In this document: one piece after another, positions 59,422 through 64,000 of the stretch
Layout: every line of letters starts with the position of its first letter
How positions within the stretch are numbered: position 1 is the stretch's first letter
Assembly (NCBI RefSeq): GCF_030272615.1
Contig: NC_081406.1
Coordinates: 168,476,361-168,540,360, forward strand
Length of the DNA: 64,000 nucleotides
DNA from: Cryptomeria japonica
Lineage: Eukaryota > Streptophyta > Pinopsida > Cupressales > Cupressaceae
Reading direction: 5' to 3'
Notes under the pieces: generated by a model
What the model was told of the DNA's origin: nothing
Databases searched by the model: none
What the model saw: only the letters and a program-made list of their open reading frames with translations
Program-made: the position numbers and the translations under genes

Positions 59422-59639
59422 ATCTAATACTAATATCTCTTTCCCTTCTTTGATCTAGCACTAATTGTGATGACAAGACAAGAATATCACATTTCATAAG
59501 CTCATAATAGAAAATCATCATTCCCTAAATGAGTCATCACATCCATAAGTAATAGAAGCATACAAAATTCATAAGTTGACAAGGGGCACAATGCATCATG
59601 TTCCTACCAATAGTTTAGTTAGTTTAGAGTAGATAAAAG

Positions 59640-59760
59640 TAGAGATGGAGATAGAGGGGGAGAGGAAGAGGGAGAGAAATAGTAGACATAGAGATTTAAA
59701 AAAGAGAGAGATGAAGATAAAAGGATAGACAAATAGAGAGGGTAGAAAGTAGAAAACAAA
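59640..59760 (+). repeat. purine-rich (GA) tract
   Basis: Run of AGAGA/GGAGAG-type sequence, almost free of C. Not coding. Confidence 0.75.
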
Positions 59761-60724
59761 AAAGCATTTGATATGAAGTCTATTTTTATCACGAAATATT
59801 AGAAATTCAATTTCTCAAAGATTGCGAAAAAATAATTTAATTGCTCTTATGCTAAGATAAAATTAAGTTGTACTTATGTCATATTGAAGTAATGAACTTG
59901 TAAGAGTTGTGGTTTGAAGTCTAAAGTTTGCAAACTTAACTCTTTGTTTTTAGATTATACAAATGAGATGTCATGAAGATGAAGATAGCTATTATTATAT
60001 TTATATTCATTTATTGTGTTTTGACCATTTTGTAATGTCATACGATAATGGCTCTTAAGTCTACTATATAACTATTTTTCTATAATACAAGTTTATATTA
60101 TATTGTTATACTATTATGGTCTTTAAACTATTTTGTTTCCATCTAATTTTCACTCTTTAAATATTAGATTGATAAAGAGTTATCATGTTATAATTTACTC
60201 TTGATTTAACATATAATATTATTTCTGTTGTTACTTTATACTTTGATACAATATCTAAAAAATTATAGTTATATAAACAAAAATTGTTTAATTATATTTG
60301 TTAAAGTTTCAAATTTGGAAAATAAAGAAATTAAAGGAAGAGAATGGCATCAAAATTAACATCAATAAGAACAATTTAGGTATTTGCAAAAATATTGTTT
60401 GATCCTACTATTATATATTTCTAGGTGTAATAAAGATAAGTACATGTGGCATGCTTAATCATAATAATTTCCTTTATTAGTTTTAGGTTTTTTTTTAACT
60501 TAATGGAATTAAAAGGATGTGCCCCTACATAATTATGCATGTAAATAAGAAAGAGAGAAAAGGTTCATGACTACACTAAAGGCTCAAAGTTTCACTTTTG
60601 AAATCAAAATTACATTGGAAGGGTTTAGAGCCACAAATGTAGCCTTGTTCCAAGTCTTGTGCATTATTTTAGATTTCATGGGGCGCATTCATCTAAACTA
60701 TTTATTTCCAAGTACAACGTGGGT

Positions 60725-61140
60725 ATAGAGAGATGCATAGATAATGAGATAGAGATATGGGAAGAGATTAGAGATGAAGTATGGAGGGGTGGAGAGATAT
60801 AGATATAGGGGTATAGGAAGAGCGAGAGGGAGAGAGAGTGACAAAGTGATAAATAGAGGGCATCATTATGGAGATAGAGTGGGAGAGAGGAAGATGAAGG
60901 TATAGAGGAAGATGGAGAGGAATATATAGAAGAAATAAAGAGGGAGTGATATATATTGTGGAGATAGGGAGAGATAAAGGAGGTGATATATATATAAAGA
61001 AAGGGGGGAGTTGAAGAGATAGATTAAAATATAGAAAGTGATATAAAAAGAGATAATGAGAGGGATATGTAAATAGAGAGGGAGCTTGTGAAATATGAGA
61101 AGAAGGAGATAGAGGGGGCAAGAGTGAGAGATAAAGGTAG
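60725..61140 (+). repeat. long purine-rich tract
   Basis: About 415 bases made of GAGATAGAG, GGGAGAGA and GATATATA-like words with very few C residues on the plus strand. The Pro/Ser/Leu/Ile-rich open frame on the minus strand (61121-60768) is only its translation. Mirror-symmetric purine tracts can form triplex DNA (general knowledge). Confidence 0.8.
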
Positions 61141-61570
61141 TGGTATTATACTATGAAATATTTAAATATAACATATTTTGTATTATGTTCAAACTATAAT
61201 CATTTATAAATGTAATTTGTGTTTCATCTTTTAATATCATAGGTTGTGAAATTATCATTTTTTTATTTAAAAGATAATTAAAATTGATTTAAAAGAAATA
61301 AATATGTTGGAGGAAAAACTTAAAATTAAAATATTAATAATAAATATTTTTTTATGTTATTTTAATTAATAAAAAATTTATAAATATGTGAAAGGGGATC
61401 CATTAGAATGGACAGTGTAATAATGAGAGTATGCATATGAATGAGTATGATAAATTAGCACATAGGTGAATGTATAGGGATGTGTAATCATATAGATGAG
61501 GGTGAGGATTAAGTATATAACAACATGTAACAACTAGATGGGTAGCATAACAAATTTAAATACTACACAT

Positions 61571-61646
61571 AATAAACAATTTCACATATGCATACAAAAT
61601 TAACTCTCAATAAACAATTTCACATATGCATACAAAATTAACTCTC
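61571..61646. repeat. 38 bp tandem duplication
   Basis: Two identical-looking units containing ACAATTTCACATATGCATAC at 61571-61608 and 61609-61646. Confidence 0.9.
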
Positions 61647-62638
61647 AATAATTATTATAAAAGAAAAAGGTCAACAATTTAGAATTTTAATCAATCATAA
61701 ATTATTCAAAATTCAATCCAAATATCACAAAATTATCCTAAAAAATATAAATTTTAAGATCTAAAATCAATATATAAAAAATATTAATTTAATAATATAA
61801 TAAATATAAATAGAACTAATATAATATCAAATATATAAAAAATATACATAAAAAAAATAAATTAAAATTAATAAATATAGACATTTCATCGAGACATAAC
61901 TACATTCAATTATGCTATTAAAATAAATCTAAAATGAATACTATTACAAAATTATTTAAATAAATTTAAGGAATATCACTATGTGGTAATTGTTAATAAA
62001 AATTTGTCTTGTACATGCATAGAAAATAAAATTGTTTGACTATGGAAAGGTATAAATCACACTTAAATAAAATAAAAAACATCACTTCCATATTGCCCAA
62101 GCTTAATGACAATCAAAGATTCTTGTGGCTTTGAAAATTAATTGTGGTGTTGGCAACGAGAATTTGGAGGTCACCCCAGCATCTTTGATAATGCTACAAC
62201 ACTTTGTTTCCATTATTTTAATTCGTCGAGATTGTCAAGTTTGTCACTGTGAATCAAAATGCTTTGTCTTTGTTATGTGAAATTGTCTATCATCATAAAA
62301 TTAAAATTGTCTGGCGTTGGTACACCTCGTAATCAATTCTAGAACCTCCTTTTCCTCACACATTTCCATGCACAATACTTTTTTCGAACAACGTGAAGAT
62401 GCAAGGCTTAATCAAAAAAATTTAGCTAATCACATGATCAATAAATCATTTTAAAAATAATTTTGTTAAAAATTTTGCATGTTAACTTTTGTAAAGAAAA
62501 AAAATAGTTTAGTTTGAAAAATTCTAAAAATTGATTGGCTAACTAGAACAATGATTAATAACTATTTAAGATATTTTAAATGGGATGAATGCAATAGTAT
62601 CCTTGGCAAGAACTAACAATCATAATATGGACTAACTC

Positions 62639-62995
62639 TCAAACCCAAAAAATTCTTTGCACATATAGTTGTGAATAATTTCTAATGCAAAAAAAATTTA
62701 CAATTGATATTGCATTCTTAGTTCCATCGATGTGCATGAACATGTATTTGAATAGTCTAAAAAGAGTTTTTGGTTCTCGAGGAATGGTGCAAAATGATTT
62801 GGCATGTGAGTTCAGATAACCTACCAACCCTTTGAATGGATTCCACAAAGCTTTCAAAAAGACATTTCACAATATTAATAGTGTGGATATGAACATAAAA
62901 AGCTAGATTGGTGTACACAAAGAATTACCAAGTCAATATTAAAATATGAAATCTACTCACATAATGACCAACTAGCACAAAAAGTAAATGTGACT
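62639..62995. repeat. diverged repeat, second copy, interrupted by a LINE fragment
   Basis: Matches 58800-59160. The minus strand has a 72-codon open frame (62857-62639) with LFRLFKYMFMHIDGTKNA; the first copy has a stop-ridden relative. I do not recognise the protein. The repeat resumes at 63777 after the LINE insertion. Confidence 0.5.
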
Positions 62996-63776
62996 ATTTT
63001 TTTTATTGAAGTAATGCAGAAAAATAATTACAAGAATTGATAGTTAAAACAATGTCAAGAAGGAACAAAGACTAAGACATGATCATACGAACAACATAAG
63101 ACAACACGGACCAGCTAAATAGCACCTAACAACAACAACTCATTGCAATCATAGTAGAAATATAAATAATAACCATCTAGAACAAGATAAACAACAACAT
63201 GCAATAGCCTCACATAAGAAATAACTTTATAAGAGGACAACCATCCATAGCACAGCTAGGAGAAAAAAAAATAGTTGAGATGCTAATCCAAAATGAAAGA
63301 CATTAGACCTTGAGAAATGTAGAGCTTCCTTTTCTTGAGAAGTAGGGCCACTTGGTGCTTGATGTTAAGAATTTGGAAATCCAACTTTAAATTCTTCCCG
63401 GAGGCCTCTTGAAGATAAGATAAAAGAGATGTTAGACAATAAAAAATGTCAGAGATAAACTTTACAAGTGCAAAATCTTGATGATCATAATGATTATTAA
63501 ATACTGCTATGCATCACATTCTACATAAGTGCAATAATATAACATGTCAAATTCCATCAGCAATAACATTATTATGAAGCTCGATCCCCAGAAAGACCTA
63601 TTTTCAATTGAGTTTATGTCCAAAAATGGCTGGCAAATCTTGAAAGACAAAATTCCAAAGATTCTTAACAAATTGACAACCCCATAAAATGTTCTTTATA
63701 TCTTCCTATCCATGGCAAAAGGGACAATTAATGGGTTGGACAACAATACACCTCAACCTTCCCCCAATGGGTAACT
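62996..63776 (-). mobile_element. 5'-truncated LINE insertion with zf-RVT fragment
   Basis: 781 bp flanked by AATGTGACT on both sides (62987-62995 and 63777-63785), a 9 bp TSD. On the minus strand it reads the zinc-binding zf-RVT domain of a LINE (INCPFCHG, EDIKNILWGCQFVKNLW) with several stops, then a tail. It ends in a short A-run (T-run 62997-63004 on the plus strand). 5' truncation, A-tail and TSD are the usual signs of target-primed insertion. Only the last part of ORF2 was copied. Confidence 0.85.
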
Positions 63777-63832
63777 AATGTGACTCTATTGCATTATCAA
63801 ATTTATTATTACTCTAGTCACCAATGTAAATC

Positions 63833-64000
63833 CACATTTTATGTTTCATTTGTTGATGATTATAGCAAAAGGATATGAATATATTTTCTAAAGAGTAAAT
63901 ATGAAGTTTTCAATCATTTTAAAGAATTTAAAGTAATGGTTCAACTGTAGAAAAGAAGGAAAATAAAATGTTTGAGGACAAATGATTATGGTGAATTTTC
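63833..64000 (+). pseudogene. copia integrase core fragment at the window edge
   Basis: Plus-strand reading gives FYVSFVDDYSKRI, YFLKSKYEVFNHFKEFK and IKCLRTNDYGEF, the copia integrase core from the first catalytic Asp toward the D-x-G-x-E-F motif (here TNDYGEF for the usual SDNGGEF). A TGA follows KRI and a TAG follows MVQL. It starts abruptly next to the diverged repeat and runs off the window, so its extent is unknown. Confidence 0.85.

Larger units (their letters stand above)
58491..62638. other. AT-rich DNA with diverged repeats and purine tracts
   Basis: No gene recognised in about 4.1 kb. It contains the repeat listed at 58800-59421, two purine-rich tracts and a 38 bp duplication. 61140-62100 is extremely AT-rich. 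Confidence 0.55.

Noticed and set aside
60768-61121. 117-codon Pro/Ser/Leu/Ile-rich minus-strand frame
   Set aside because: Pure translation of the C-poor purine tract; no conserved motif.

Overview
This is plant nuclear DNA, AT-rich and built mostly of retrotransposons. A seed plant is clear: Ty1/copia polyproteins with plant-type TGGTATCAGAGC primer-binding sites, a LINE with a DUF4283-type ORF1, a plant mobile domain ORF and leucine-rich-repeat receptor exons. The depth of nesting and the strongly decayed elements would suit a large-genome gymnosperm, but that is a guess. I see no intact host gene, tRNA, rRNA, CRISPR array or prokaryotic feature.

Layout. 1-3378: AT-rich non-coding DNA with an (AT)n palindrome and a GC-rich hairpin island. 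3379-7328: a 5'-truncated copia element (Copia-1) with its 3' LTR, then a compound microsatellite. 9552-10537: five small exons of a decayed LRR receptor-like gene. Fourteen bases into the next intron sits a 21.4 kb insertion (10552-31919, TSD CTTCA). This outer element has LTRs, PBS and PPT but no pol; instead it has a coiled-coil ORF with five zinc knuckles and a second ORF of about 1,100 codons that I cannot assign. Its second ORF is split by an inner LTR element (14636-28020, TSD GATAT) that also lacks pol. The inner element carries a Pro/Ser/Gln-rich sense ORF and, facing it on the other strand, a plant mobile domain ORF.

33108-34230: a lone minus-strand copia-type LTR. 36726-44065: a complete but old minus-strand copia (Copia-3, TSD ACTAT) with an identical, in-frame 393 bp tandem duplication in its RT/RNase H region. 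44082-44810: an unrecognised broken minus-strand ORF. 45134-58490: a minus-strand LINE (ORF1, endonuclease, RT, zf-RVT, RNase H) cut in two by a complete plus-strand copia (Copia-2, 46821-54476, TSD GAAGG). 58491-64000: AT-rich DNA with diverged repeats and purine tracts, a short LINE 3' fragment with a 9 bp TSD, and the edge of another copia integrase.

How it fits together. Four insertions are supported by exact target-site duplications. LTR divergence, judged by eye, agrees with the nesting order: the inner element (about 1.4%) is younger than its host (about 5%). Every coding region is broken, and many stops look like cytosine-deamination products (CAG to TAG, CGA to TGA, TGG to TAG). The most unusual content is the pair of nested pol-less LTR elements with large uncharacterised ORFs, plus short motifs (a reiterated CTAAC-GGGT motif, a CCCCACCGTGG module, clustered polypurine tracts) shared by elements whose bodies differ.
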